Source: Anastatus disparis
Lineage: Eukaryota > Arthropoda > Insecta > Hymenoptera > Eupelmidae
Reading direction: 5' to 3'
Assembly (NCBI GenBank): GCA_017163975.1
Contig: JAFFSR010000251.1
Coordinates: 1,426,001 to 1,490,000, forward strand
Length of the DNA: 64,000 nt
In this document: positions 1 through 12,230 of the stretch, one piece after another
Numbering within the stretch: the first letter of the stretch is position 1
Layout: the number at the start of each line of letters is the position of its first letter
The notes under the pieces: model-generated
Database searches by the model: none
Seen by the model: only the letters and a program-made list of their open reading frames with translations
Told to the model about the DNA's origin: nothing
Translations under genes and position numbers: made by a program

Positions 1-519
1 AAGTATCCTCTTGCTAGAAACCTTAAAAAATTTCATAGAACCTAAAAGATTATTAAATTGTAACTTTTAAAGTTTTCATTATTTTTAAGGTTTCATAGCT
101 ACTGAGTGCTTTGCCTTAAATTTTTAATATCTAATATTCTGAACTTTTTAATAATTTCAAGGATTTAATATTTGAAAAATTATTTTGTACAACTTTTTTT
201 CTGAAAATAATGGTCGATCAATTTTTCTAGAGAATTGTGTAGATAATATTTAAAAAATGAATACTTATTATTTCTAGTAACATTAAGAAATTGGAATTCA
301 TAAAGAATCTTTCCATATTTTCCTACTATATCACAATGACCATCATTTAAATTAAATCTAATCTCCTACAAAAAAAAAACAACTTTTTGAATCTTCGAGA
401 CCGTTACAATAATTCATATACTTGAAGAAATTTTGACCATCTAAGCTCGTGCACACATTATCTTTGGCAATTGCATTGTATACATATATAGCTTACACTA
501 TAAATTCAAAATTCATCTC
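1..519. other. AT-rich flank downstream of the MMD-like gene
   Basis: No coding frame or structured repeat is recognised here. The DNA is strongly AT-rich. On the minus strand it would hold the 3' UTR and polyadenylation region of the MMD-like gene that ends at 520, but I see no clear poly(A) signal. Confidence 0.5.
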
Positions 520-2042
520 CTAAAATTCCACATGCGATTCGACCGCATGGTGCTCATTGGCAAAAATTGAGTAAAGCCTTTCACCGGATGCAATAATCGG
601 TGAATTTGAGTCTGGATAAAGATGGGAAAGTATAGCGTGGTAATGGAAGCCAGCGCCGATCACTACGAACAAATGCCAAATTGCATGAGCACATGGAATA
701 CGGCCATCTGATTTAAAGAATACGATGCCTACAAGGTAAGCCAGTCCACCAAGCTTTAACTCCGGTATGTTGTCGTACTCCTTCTGTGAATAAAAATTAA
801 GAAAAATAAAATAATTTTTCATTTATTTTATCCGTCCGTCGTTACAATTTTTTTTGCAAGTAGCCAGTTTTTGTAGAACCTGTTTTATTTGTACGAAATT
901 ACAAAGTAAAATATATATAATACTAAAAATAAATTTTTTTAAAATTAAACAATGAATTTTATCTTATTCATAAAAATAACATTATTCATTTGGTTGACTT
1001 TACTTTGTTTTATTTTAAAGTTATCCTATTCAAAAGAATTCTAATAATAAATTTAAAAATCTAGTAAAATATATTTTTTTCTAAATATTAATTTATACAA
1101 AAATTTAAAAAGCATTAAAATTCTCATTAAAAAATTAGCATAGGTAATTACTTACAATACCGATAACCGCGACGCTCGGTCCAATTCCCATTATCACATA
1201 AAACGTAGTTTCCAACCACTTGTATCTTTCATGAAAAATCTGTTGATACAAAATTCCAACGGCTGCCATTATCCAGACGAGAATGCGCATTGTTGGTAAC
1301 AATACGTCACCTTGAAATGGCTCGTGATTTAACCATGGAAAGTACGTTGCTGCTATGAAAACGTAAATCATGGCACGATCGCATCGATGCAGCACATCTT
1401 TCAGACTCGTTAATTTCCTGTCGATACATTTTTTATTTTTAAATTATTAATTATTTAGTTAAATATGCGCAACCGTTGAATTTAATTATTAAACTCTTTG
1501 ATTTCAATAATATATTAATACTGTTTATCTTATTTTAAAAGTGAAAAATATAATTTATGAAAATCCAAGTATGGGTAGTATTTTAACAGATGTTAAGTAG
1601 CATAAATTAAAATTCAATATTCTATTTTAAAACAATGATAATATTTCTTAAAGATCTGTATATGTTTATGAAAAATGGAAATTTAAACGACACCCCATTT
1701 ATAATAATACATAGTCACTCTGTGCCAAAAACAAGTGCATAAAATTGTTCAAAAAACTATAAAAAAAATACAATGAATAAAAGTTTGTATTTTTACCCTT
1801 TGTGAAAGCAATAATGAATACTGTGGAAGACCGTAGATACGGTGAATAATAATAATAGCGATGTGCCATAAATTAGGGCTGAAAGTAATTTCGGCCAAGT
1901 TGATGCTCTTTCGATTAATTCTAAAGCACCAAGTAAAGCTGGTACTATCCAAATCCCATGGGTTATCACATTGGCTACATGCTCGACGAATGTCGGCACG
2001 TAAGCTTCGTGCTTGCACGCCTGCTGATTCATCCATTTTACT
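520..2042 (-). CDS. PAQR family membrane protein, MMD-like (haemolysin III superfamily)
   Basis: Three exons on the minus strand: 2042-1797, 1417-1156 and 783-520 (stop TAG 522-520). Each intron has GT-AG ends and the phases agree (2, then 0). Counting from the ATG at 2032, the protein is 253 residues, close to vertebrate MMD (about 238). PAQR motifs are visible: E17/N21/H25 in [11 protein letters not shown]66-H70 in STVFH, D92 in HRCDRAMIY, and the C-terminal [14 protein letters not shown] with H199 and H203 in the H-x3-H zinc arrangement. About seven hydrophobic segments are expected. MMD-type PAQRs (PAQR10/11) sit in Golgi/endomembranes and affect Ras/ERK signalling; that role is family knowledge, not visible here. 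The reading frame stays open upstream of ATG 2032 to the acceptor at 2043, so an upstream exon may add N-terminal residues; I could not find one in the right phase. The best 5' exon candidate is at 11747. Confidence 0.9.
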
Positions 2043-2163
2043 CTGTGAATTTAATAAAAAATGGTTTTTTTTTTTATATTATGTGTACATGAATAAATAT
2101 TATCTAATAAGTTGATAATGTATATGTGCTTGGAGGAAAATTCTATGGGTGAAATTTGTATAT

Positions 2164-2363
2164 GTGACTAACTGTAGAACATATACTTGATTTTTTATAA
2201 AAATGACTGCTTACATGATAAAAATTGCTACATATATAGTTAAATTTCCATATACATAAAATAAGTTTTTTTTTATGTATATATTAATTTTAACTATATA
2301 GCAATTTTTATCAGATCTATAGTCATTTTCATAGAAAATCAAGTCTGCTCCACAGATACAATA
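2164..2363. mobile_element. Hairpin MITE, family copy 1
   Basis: An imperfect palindrome of about 190 bp. The left arm (from about 2170) matches the reverse complement of the right arm (to about 2363) at roughly 80%, including the blocks CTTGATTTT, AAAATGACT and GATAAAAATTGCT. The central spacer is short and T-rich. The terminal sequence, about ATTGTAWCTGTGG, is shared with the element at 18825-19018, so this is a dispersed family rather than a chance hairpin. No coding capacity. The target duplication is unclear. Confidence 0.55.
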
Positions 2364-2399
2364 AAATATAGAAATTTTATCCATAGAATTTCTCTCCAG

Positions 2400-5300
2400 G
2401 TTGCGCAGAGTATTTCAATATATTGAGCGTTTATTGGTGCTTTGAAGCAAATATTCATTTGCGTCGAGTGCACGAATTTTTTTTTTAAGCGTATAAAAAT
2501 TTATATATTTAATAATTAATTATTACTTAATTTTAGAATAAAAAAAAAGCCGACAAACGCAAGAAGTATATAATAAAAGAGTGCGCTGAATGTCGAGTGA
2601 CTATACAATAGGGACAAAGGAGTCGTTCGGGAATTAAAAGAATAGTTAATTCACTTTGTATCAAGGAAACTCAAATTCTAAATATACGCGTTTTACAAGG
2701 TCAAATACAATGTAAAAAAATGTGACGTTTCGTTATATCGATTTTTGTATTCTATTTTTTTATTTTTTCCATATTTCTGAATAACTAAAAATTTTAAATT
2801 TTCTAAACGAAGTTATTCAATAATTCAAATATAAAAATTTTCATGGAAAATTTATAAAAAATAAGTACTTAGGAAATTTGAGCGAAAGTTATAATTAAAT
2901 GTTCACAAGCATTGTTGTGTGCGTTTGAAATTTTCATTGGAAAGCTTTCGCCGTTAACCACTAAATTAAATATGGAAAGTCCGTTAACTTGATTTGTAAA
3001 ATTTAACAAGTTTTGAATTGTGAATAAAATTTGAGAAAAATATTAGAGTTGTGCTTATCTTATGTAAATTGATTATGAAAGTGGTTCAATAACATAAAGC
3101 GTGAAATAAAATAAAGCTATTATTCAGTTTTGAGGTCAAGCTTTAAGCTTTTCTTTTGTTATATCGCTTACTTCTTCTATCATTTGCTTCTTTGTATGTA
3201 AGTGTGTATGTATAGGCATATATACGCTTTTCTAATTCTTTTTGCTTTTTGCGATAGAAATCATTAAAATTTTTTAGAAATCATTTGACATTTTTCATAA
3301 TTATCGAAACTCACGATTCAAAGTTTAAATTATCATTGTAAATTTGAACCTTGTTACGAAACGGAAACAAATATTTAAGTTGGATATTTAATGTTGCCTT
3401 TAATATAAACTTCTGTATATGACTGATATGTAATCATTTTCCCGGCCGTCATCAAGAGGCAGGAAATAAACTTCACGTTTTGATAATTATAGAGATGTTG
3501 ACAGATTCTCGAAATTGTATTCCTATTTACAAACAACGTTGCAATTTATAATTTTGCTTTCGGTTTTTACTCAACTGATACTTGAAATAATTTGAAAATA
3601 AATTATTTAAGATAATTTTTTTACCATAGGAATAATTTTATATTTTATTAATAATAATTTTAAAGCGTATTGGATTTTATAAAAATTTACGTAGAATACG
3701 TAAATACTTTTTTTCTTTACACTAAATTACCAATGTACATAAAAAAATCATCATTACTTAACAAATAATCTAGCTGCGGTAACTAAGAGCTCACTACGTG
3801 TACAAGAAGCTTTACGTGGATTTAAAGCTTAACTAATACATTTAACCTAATGTTATTAACTAATTTTAAGAAAAAATATAAGTGCGTCGTAATTTTCGTT
3901 CAACGTCATCAATATAACCAATGCTTCGAGAAAAAAAAAATTTAGTGTTTGCAGTACAAGTGCCAAATAAATGATTTATCATGCATAATGTAATATAATG
4001 TGCTTTAAAATGCAAAATTTTCTTCACTTAAATTTTATGTACGCTCGTTGTCTAGTCATGTTTTTTTTTTTTTTGTTATTATTGTCTTACCACTGAGTTA
4101 GTTGAAAAGCTGCATTACATGATAAAATCCCTCACATGCCTAAGATAACCTTTTGAAATATAATTATCTATGAAAGAATACGATATGTAAAGTATATTCA
4201 CTAGTTAAACTAATTTAACAAATAGATAGCAAATTCATTCTAGGATTTCTTAACGTATTATTATTTTTTTAGTACTAATAATGTGGGTTACATGCACTAC
4301 ACATTGTTATCATTTGATTTTTCATTGAATAACATCAAATAATGACATCAATAATTTTTATTGTTAATTTATCATGTACGTTCGTTTAAAAGATGAACTA
4401 AAAAAATATAAATCTAACAATCCAAACTAGGACACTTCAACTAGTTTAACAATATTCAAATAAAGCATATGTATTTTTAACAAGTTTAAATGAGCTTACT
4501 CTTTGAGTCGATGCATTTGCAGGGATTTTTTAATAGCTAAATTGAATTGACTCCACCATGATCTGTCCATTCTTTAGTAATAATTGCGAGATAATCATTG
4601 ACAGTTATCGTAGAGAGCATTTCCATTAGTTCACTGCTGATGGCGATAATGAGCTGATTATTTTATTGGAGAAATTTTAGGTAGCCTGCGTAAAATTGAA
4701 GAAAAAACATTTCTTTTATTATAAATAACCGAGTTATTATTAAAAGTCTCGTGGCAATAATTATCGGTTTTAAATTATAGTAAATTATAACTCGATTAAG
4801 TTAGATTTGAATATTTTTAATTCAGCGTTATCGGAATTCTTAGAATATAGGAAATTTTATCGATAAATCATATTTCTATTCATTATCTTTCTAATGCAGG
4901 TGCTAATCAAAGTACACGCTGAATTTTTTTGTTAATAAAATATTTTTATACAAACACGATATGGAAAACGATATTGAACATGTGAAAACCAAGTTGCTCT
5001 GAAATTTTCCGATAATTTCCAAACAATATTTCTCAAATAACTGTGTATTTACCAATGAAAAATGTACTTTTAATTATATGTTCTATTTAAAGAATCCACT
5101 GTTATTTACAAAATTATAAATAATTGCAGCCTATAACAAGAATAGATTTTTCATAAAAAATAAATTTATGCGAGTTCAACGAAGAGAAGTTTTTTAGTAT
5201 GTAAAGTTTTGCACGTATTAAGGTTTAAAATAAAAAGAATTTTTCTGTATTTCAACTAAAAACTTTGGTAAATAGTAAATTTTTGAATTTTAAATAACAC

Positions 5301-6480
5301 TGAAATTTTTCTAAAAACGTTCAATTTAAAAAAGAAGTTAAACAATTCAAAATAAATGAAGCATCCAATGCGTGCATACAAATCAGATGCTAATCATATT
5401 AAATTATTTTCACACACAATGTAAATGAGCCTGCATCCGCGCATAAATAGGCTCCATTTAGTCTAAAAGCCCGCACGCGACTGTTAAAATAGTCTTGCTC
5501 AGCAAGCTCTCACTTTTTCAAAGATAAAAATTTTGGCAATAAAAGTGAAAATTCTCTCTTTCTTTTCTTTTTTTACTTTAAACACAGTATATGCGAATCA
5601 ATGATGACAAAAGACTTGCAATGTCAGCTTTTTTCTACTTAGTAAAATTAAAAATCGACCAGAGCCAGTGATACATGAATGTATAGCTTCATTATAAACC
5701 GAAAAAAAGGGGGAAAAAGAAATTATGATAAAGATCGGATGGAACGTGTTTGTAGTCAAAGGTCCTCAAGAAAACTGCAAACGTTTGAAATATCGCTAGA
5801 AATTGATGATTAGACGGGAGCTCGCGCGCGTTCTTTCATAAGCGCGCATGTCATTTATGTAACGTTATAAAGCTTATGTCCGCACGATGGCCTCTTTGAT
5901 GTGTATATATGATCGGTTACGTCTCTGTTTTCTTTTTTTTCTTCTTCTTTTTTTTTACGCTTTGACTTTTAACATATACATATATACACAAGCATGCTTA
6001 TAATCTCCGCGGTTCTTCGTTTCTTTATTGATTATAAGCTTAATGCTTTTCCCTTCTTTTTTTTTTAATACAGGAATTGGCCAGACGTTTGGTTACGACA
6101 GCAAATTGAGATTATATTTTTATACATGTGATCTTTGAACTTGAGATATGTGCACAGTATTGGATATTTCGAATATAGGAAATCAATGGTACAGTTGGGC
6201 TTATCGGTATGCGAGCAATTTGTATTTGCAATGGCAAAACGAGTTTTCTCAGAGTAAAATATGATTAGTCTATTTTAGACACATTATGTATTCTTTGTTA
6301 TTTGTTATTTTCTTGTAAGCTGCGCTGGCATTTGCGTTTGTCATTGGGAACACCTATATTATGCGCGGTATGCGAGATTTTTGTTTAGTATTATGAATGC
6401 TTCCATTTCTTTGGTGATTGAACATGTTACACTTTTTTTTTTAAACAATATTAAATAATAAAATATACATTGATTCTTTG
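2400..6480. other. Gene-free AT-rich stretch
   Basis: I find no coding exon on either strand. Poly-T and poly-A runs are frequent. A GC-richer patch around 5730-5900, with several GCGCGC and CGCGCAT motifs, could be regulatory; nothing specific is recognised. It may be part of a long 5' intron of the MMD-like gene if that gene starts near 11.7-12.2 kb. Confidence 0.4.
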
Positions 6481-6484
6481 ACTG

Positions 6485-7150
6485 ACTAGGAGAGTATCAC
6501 ATCTCCGGATCACGGATTTTGCTCTAACTTTGAGATAGGTTTTCAGATGTTAAAATATGGAAAAAGCCAGAGTTATAGACCCCAACGCTCAATATTTCTC
6601 TAGTTGCAGGCAGTTAAAGAAAATCACTAAAAAAGTTACTAGATTTTTAAACGCTTATAATTCTTTAGCATTAATAGCTAGACGCTTGTAACTGTTTTTA
6701 AATGAAAGCTACGTTCAAATCCTTTCGAAAAAGCACCTATAGCATATCAAAATATTATTTTTTCTCAAAGTTACAGCGTTATAAGAATTTGAGCTGAATT
6801 TCCTTTTAAAAATATTAATTAATGATAAATGTTAAAATGTAGTACAATTTTCATAACGCTGTAACTTTGGGAAAAAATAATATTTTGATATGCTATAGGT
6901 GCTTTTTCGAAAGGATTTGAACGTAACTTTCGTTTAAAAACAGTTACAAGCGTCTAGCTATTAATGCTAAAGAATTATAAGCGTTTAAAAATCTAGTAAC
7001 TTTTTTAGAGATTTTCTTTAATTGCCTGCAACTAGAGAAATATTGAGCGTTGGGGTCTATAACTCTGGCTTTTTTCATATTTTGACATCTGAAAACCTAT
7101 CTCAAAGTTAGAGCAAAATCCGTGATCCGGAGATGTGATACTCTCCTAGT
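6485..7150. repeat. 666-bp near-perfect palindrome (two ~300-bp inverted arms)
   Basis: The left arm (6485 to about 6785) is repeated in reverse complement in the right arm (about 6850-7150). I count roughly eight substitutions over about 300 bp, so the arms are about 97% identical. The spacer is about 64 bp. The ends read ACTAGGAGAG and CTCTCCTAGT. If the element is CTAGGAG...CTCCTAG, it is flanked on both sides by TGA, a possible 3-bp target duplication. It encodes no protein. It is either a foldback/MITE-type transposon or a hairpin-RNA locus. Confidence 0.8.
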
Positions 7151-7466
7151 GAGTTTGGCAGCTGCAGTAGCCGAATCACTTTTAACAATGATTGATTATA
7201 ATTAATTTAAAACTACTTGGAAAATTTTGAAAAAATTCAAACATATTTTTTATATAATAGAAAATATATTTTTACCAAATAAAATTTTTTTAATGTAATT
7301 TGTAATCCAAAAAGAAATGATAAATTTTCTAATTTATTTTTTTTTTTTTTTATAACTAACAAATTTTAGCTTGAGATGCTTATAAAAATATTTTAGTGTA
7401 TGGGTTAATGTGTTGTTTGTACATTCAACATCGTATCATAACGAATACTTATTAAATTCGTGTTAA

Positions 7467-8105
7467 GGTGGCTCAAGCGCTTGGTGCCGTATCAAGCGGG
7501 GCCCTGTCTGCGACATCAAAATGTTTTTATTGATAGAGCTATTATAACTAATTAAATAGTATTATTGATTATTTCTTATGATAAGAAAACAATTTTAAGT
7601 AATCAAAAGTAATAAAAAAGAAAAAAAATTTTTTGTTTTGTTTCTCATTACAAGTTTTACTATGGTACGTCCCTGCTGTTTTATTGGTTTCGAGCACTCT
7701 GAACGCACGTTAGCTTTACGTATGGTATCTGTATCTGACGCGCATGCGCAGAAGCTGCCATTATGTGTAGCAAATTCTATTTCGCATTCTTTTAAATTTA
7801 TTTTCTCTTGTATTTCTTCGTCAAGTCCTTTTTTTCTTCTTGAAAAATGATCTCCGTGAAACAAACTATAAGTGTATAATTTTTATTTTAACTTGTACTT
7901 TTTTATATTAGCGTAAAACCTAATTTATGATTCAGTCCCATAAGAGCACATGTATTAATTACAATTATTAAAACATCTTTTTCTTTAAAAATAGTTCGTC
8001 AACCTCTATTTTTCAAAATAAATATCGAAATATTACGATATAAAGAATATTTTAATACAAATTTTGGATAGTTTCACTTTTTTAGAAAAAATCGCTTGAG
8101 CCACC
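7467..8105. mobile_element. TTAA-flanked element, piggyBac-like non-autonomous (TIR GGTGGCTCAAGCG)
   Basis: Perfect 13-bp terminal inverted repeats, GGTGGCTCAAGCG at 7467 and its complement ending at 8105, are bounded on each side by TTAA (7463-7466 and 8106-8109). TTAA target duplication is the hallmark of piggyBac-type transposition. The 639-bp interior holds only short frames, 7595-7864 minus and 7638-7850 plus, with no transposase similarity that I recognise. It is therefore probably a deletion derivative mobilised in trans. Confidence 0.7.
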
Positions 8106-8109
8106 TTAA

Positions 8110-10680
8110 GTTTTGTTTGTCTATCATTGTAATTTTTATGGAATGATCAATTTCACGCGCATGGAATTATTCATATAAACGTATGAAAGTAATGTAAATA
8201 CAATGACAATACCAGTGATAAATATTAATGGACTTATCATGTAATATACCTAATGGCTATATTATTTGCTAATATACTTAAAGATATAATAATTTTAGTA
8301 TTACAAATATTGGCTTCTGTTAGATTCAGTTTTCCTATTTTATTCTAAACTTTTTAGTTTAAAAAAAATTTTTTATATATTATCATTTTTTTTAAATAAA
8401 ATTTATTTCATGAAAGTTAATTATATATACGAAGTTTAATGTTGCTTGAAACTTAATAAAATGAATTTATTTTAAAAATAAATATTATATTTTAAATTAT
8501 TGACGAAAAAATATTGCTGATATCATTGGAAATATTAAAATGATAAAAAAATTATAAAATTCAATAACACCTGGCATTCATTCAAATTTCAAACCGTTAT
8601 ATTTCAAATTATGCAATAATTGTTATTTAAGATTATATTGATTTTATCAATCATTCAAAGATATTATAGGCTATTAATTGACGGTTTCGGTTAGCATTAA
8701 TTTAATATTAAATCGATTGATCAAATTTGCATTTTAAACATTCACGATAGAAAGTCTGCAGCACATCCTGAATAGTTGAAAAGTTTGACTTTTTTTTCAT
8801 AGAAACGCATATAAAAGTTATGAATGCCTTTTATTTTTGCGTCAGAGCAATATAAAATATAATAAAAAAGAAGAGGCTTTAATCCATTTATTGAAATTTT
8901 AATCATACGCAAAATTATATTCCCGTTGATGGATTATAATTAAATGTCGAAAGCTTTGCGTTTGATAGCTTTAAAGCTCGATTTTAATTAGTTTGAATTA
9001 AAAATTTAAGCTTCGAATCGTTGCATTATTAATGCAGTCTTCTAGAATTATTAATTTTTGTTTAGGTGTAATGTATTGAAATTTTATTCGAAAAATTCAG
9101 TTTTTAATAAATTTGACACAGTTTGCAAGCGGATATCAAGCTCGTTTTTTTCTTAAGCATTTTAAAATCCATTGTATTCTAAAATGGGTATATATGCACT
9201 TGTACGATGCATACAAAGGATTTGTTACTGTATATTGAAATATAAAAGAAATAACAAGGTTAAAATACAGAAAATTTTAACTGATTGTTGAATATTTTAT
9301 TAATTTAAGCGTTATAAAAAGAATCTCATGAAATCAAGGAAAATTAAATTACGTGTTATTTTTTTTTACAAAAGTAATTTTAAAACATTTAAAAGTCGTG
9401 TCACTTCGCTTACAGAATTTTAACCTTTTATATGCAGTTCATACATGCATATGCATTAGATTGAATCGATTGACCAAGATTCCATAAAAAACAAATTAAC
9501 GAATAACGAATGAGATAAATATTTACAAATTGTACAAACTTTTCGCTTTTTGTCCCTGAATAAATGGATTATTTGCCAACAAAATATTTTAACGAATCAT
9601 CAAATAGTAATGATGGAAAAAATAGGTGACAAAAATATTATTTAAATGAACGTATTCATTTATTACATTTTATGTTTGATTGAAACAAAAAAAAAAGAAA
9701 AAAAAAATAGAACTGAATACTAAGCTTTTCTTACCCTTCAAAAAGGCTTAGCTTGGCATTGAAAAAATAAAAATGTACAACGCACGCGTATTCTAAAGCA
9801 AGAAGATTTTTTTTTTAAATACGTATACGACAAAGAAAAAAAAAAGAGAAGACAGAGTGGAAATTGGTCAGACGAACGATCGAAGTTACTCCTTCTCTAC
9901 ACGCTGTAAAACACTCTTGTTTACGTGTGGGCGTTAAAGGGGATGAATATGAAGGGTTTTGTTCGTATAGTAACTACATCTCCGTGTAACTTTATACACA
10001 TTCTAATTAAGAAAAGATAAAGTGGAATTTTCAATGCTTTTGAAGTACGCTTCTTTCATTCTTTTTTTTTTCTTTTACATTGAAGTATTTTTTTTTTTCT
10101 TTTTTGAGGTGAGAATGCGAGCACTCGTTTTTGATAATTATAAATAAAACAAAAACCTTGAATTTTAAAAAAATTTTTCAGAATGAAAGGATTTTATTTG
10201 GATTTATGATACGCTTTATTAAAAACATTATTGCTTGAAGTTATGACGATTTAATAAATTGGGTTTACGATTTCAATTTTACAAGTTAAAACGATTTTAA
10301 ATGCCTTTTTTTATACGAATTGATTTTAGAAAAACTACAATATTTTTAATGTAACTGAATATTTAGAATTATTAGAAAAACGATATGAAATTACATCCTT
10401 TTACGACGTTGATATTTAAAATTATTGGTTTTACTAAAATATCAGATTTCGCAATGATTCCAGAATTATCTTTAAAAAATAATTTAACCGCAAGACTCAA
10501 TGCATACATACGGTTTAATGTCAGTACAAGTTAATGAGTTATACTTCCGATAAGTGATTTCGATGTTGTAATTGAACAGTTTTGTTTTTAATAATTAGTG
10601 AAAACTTTCAACTGTTTGACGATGTTTTAATTTTTTTAAATATTAAAAGTGGTTCTCAGCTATATTTTGAATTTTAAACA
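8110..10680. other. Gene-free AT-rich stretch
   Basis: No exon, RNA gene or clear repeat seen apart from homopolymer runs. A slightly less AT-rich patch at about 9880-9960 has no recognisable content. Confidence 0.4.
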
Positions 10681-10936
10681 AAAAGTTATTTTTTTCAACA
10701 CCTGGCCCGAAAGTACCACTTTTTTACATAGCGCCAAAAAAAAAGTGGTATTTTCGGCCTCGTGTTGAAAAAAATTGCATTTTCGTCACGGGAAAAAAAA
10801 GAATGCCTTAAATCGTATGTTTGCCTTCCTCGCCTTCGGCTCGGGTGACAATTTACATACGATTTCGGACAATCTTTACTTTTTTCCCCTAGGTGAAAAA
10901 TATACTATTTTTATAGGTGGATACGAATAACTTTTC
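10681..10936. mobile_element. Nested-palindrome element with GC-rich hairpins
   Basis: Two separate hairpins sit inside a weaker outer inverted repeat (AAAAGTTATT at 10681 against AATAACTTTT ending at 10936). The first hairpin (about 10697-10767) pairs CAACAC...CCGAAAGTACCACTTTTT with AAAAAGTGGTATTTTCGG...GTGTTG. The second (about 10810-10865) pairs AAATCGTATGTTTGCC with a sequence ending ACATACGATTT, around CTCGCCTTCGGCTCG. The patch is far more GC-rich than its surroundings. There is no coding frame. It is probably a foldback MITE. Confidence 0.55.
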
Positions 10937-10939
10937 AAT

Positions 10940-11746
10940 CTTAACAATATTTAAAATACCTTTAATAAACCTAATATAGTGCAATTAATTTATTATTTAA
11001 TAATACACAAAAATTTTTAATTATGAAATTCAAATATATACATTTCTTTTAATTAATTTAATGAGATAGAATACAATTAAGAAAATTAGTAAAAAAAATA
11101 ACGTACGCTTATCGTGTTACATATTCAAATTCAAAGAATCAATGAATTGTCAGCTGTTTAATCACAACAAGTGCTCCTGAATAAAGCAATTTTAAAATTT
11201 ATTCTTTCAAACAATGTTTAACATTAATTATTAATACGGCAAAGTTAATTTTCATTCGATTTAATTCAATGGAAATACTTTTACGCGTGAAACAAAATAT
11301 TGAGCATACATAAAAAATTTTTGTTTGATTAACTATTTCTATAGATACGATGACACACGAGCTTTTCGAATCTTTACTTTATTATTTTGCATAAACAAAA
11401 AGAAATTTCTCTGTGCACGAATGAAAAATTATTTGATTCAAGGTCTTTTAGAAAGAAAAAAACGAACATAAAAACACAAGTCATGATAAATGCCAATTAG
11501 CGAATTTAATTAAATATCTTTCTTTCTATAGTAATTAAGAAAATATGCCAATACTAATTAGTGTTTGTTTTAATAAAAGTTAAAATAACATTATTTCAAG
11601 TTTAAAAATAAAGAGCAAATAATTCTCAATTTAAGAATCAGCGAACAGTGAAAATTTAAAGCAAATAATTATTTTTATTTAAAAAAAAAATTAATTAATA
11701 AATTAAAGACATTTAAAATTAAATGAACGAAGTATTAAATTCTCAC
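10940..11746. other. AT-rich stretch without recognised features
   Basis: No coding exon or structured repeat seen. It lies directly downstream, in minus-strand sense, of the candidate 5' exon ending at 11747. Confidence 0.4.
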
Positions 11747-11950
11747 CTTCGGGTCCATCATCTCGATTGAAAAATGAAAAATTGCTCCGATAAACGACGG
11801 AAATAAGCAAGATTTTCCAATTTTTTTTTTTCGAGCTCTAAATATAACGCACGCGAAGGCGTCCGTTTGACAACTGTACTATTAGCTAGCCGACAATCCT
11901 CACGAGAGCGCTTCAAAGGAACACTAGACTTCTGCAAATGCACGTGATAT
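11747..11950 (-). other. Candidate 5' exon of a minus-strand gene (possibly the MMD-like gene)
   Basis: The minus strand reads ATGATGGACCCGAAG and then GTGAGAATTT, a strong splice donor (exon end 11747). The 200 bp upstream is GC-richer than the surroundings and ends near CTATATCACGTG. The next minus-strand gene downstream is the MMD-like gene. Direct splicing to its exon at 2042 does not keep the frame, so this would be a 5' UTR exon or need an intermediate exon. I infer an exon from the donor and composition only. Confidence 0.3.
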
Positions 11951-12220
11951 AGTACGCTAATTCACCGTAATTATCCAATCGTTACTTTTGTTACATACAT
12001 ATATTCTTCTATATGCTCGTGTACACAAGTACAAGTGAAAGGCTCAATGAGGCAAGATTCAATTCGCGTGATATATTCAATCGTATATACAAGAGCTCTG
12101 CGAGATATTCTTCAACCCTATTACTCCGTTTCTTATTTTTATAAAAGGAACAATAAAAATATATAACACGAAGATTGAAATTATTGCGCTTTTTGTTGGC
12201 TGGCCGACCGTGAACCTGCA

Positions 12221-12230
12221 CTATATATAA
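12221..12230 (-). promoter_or_regulatory. TATA-box candidate upstream of the 11.7-12.2 kb exon
   Basis: The minus strand carries TTATATATAG, followed about 30 nt later by GC-richer sequence (GTTCACGGTCGGCCAGCC), in a local drop of AT content. Orientation and position fit a promoter for the candidate exon ending at 11747. Sequence evidence only. Confidence 0.3.

Noticed and set aside
1749..2036. 95-codon minus frame and the 1861-2115 plus frame over the MMD-like exon
   Set aside because: They are shadows of the true PAQR frame; the translations have no motifs, while the MNQQ frame carries all PAQR signatures.
7595..7864. Protein-coding gene in the TTAA element
   Set aside because: Two overlapping frames on opposite strands, neither with a recognisable domain; the element looks non-autonomous.
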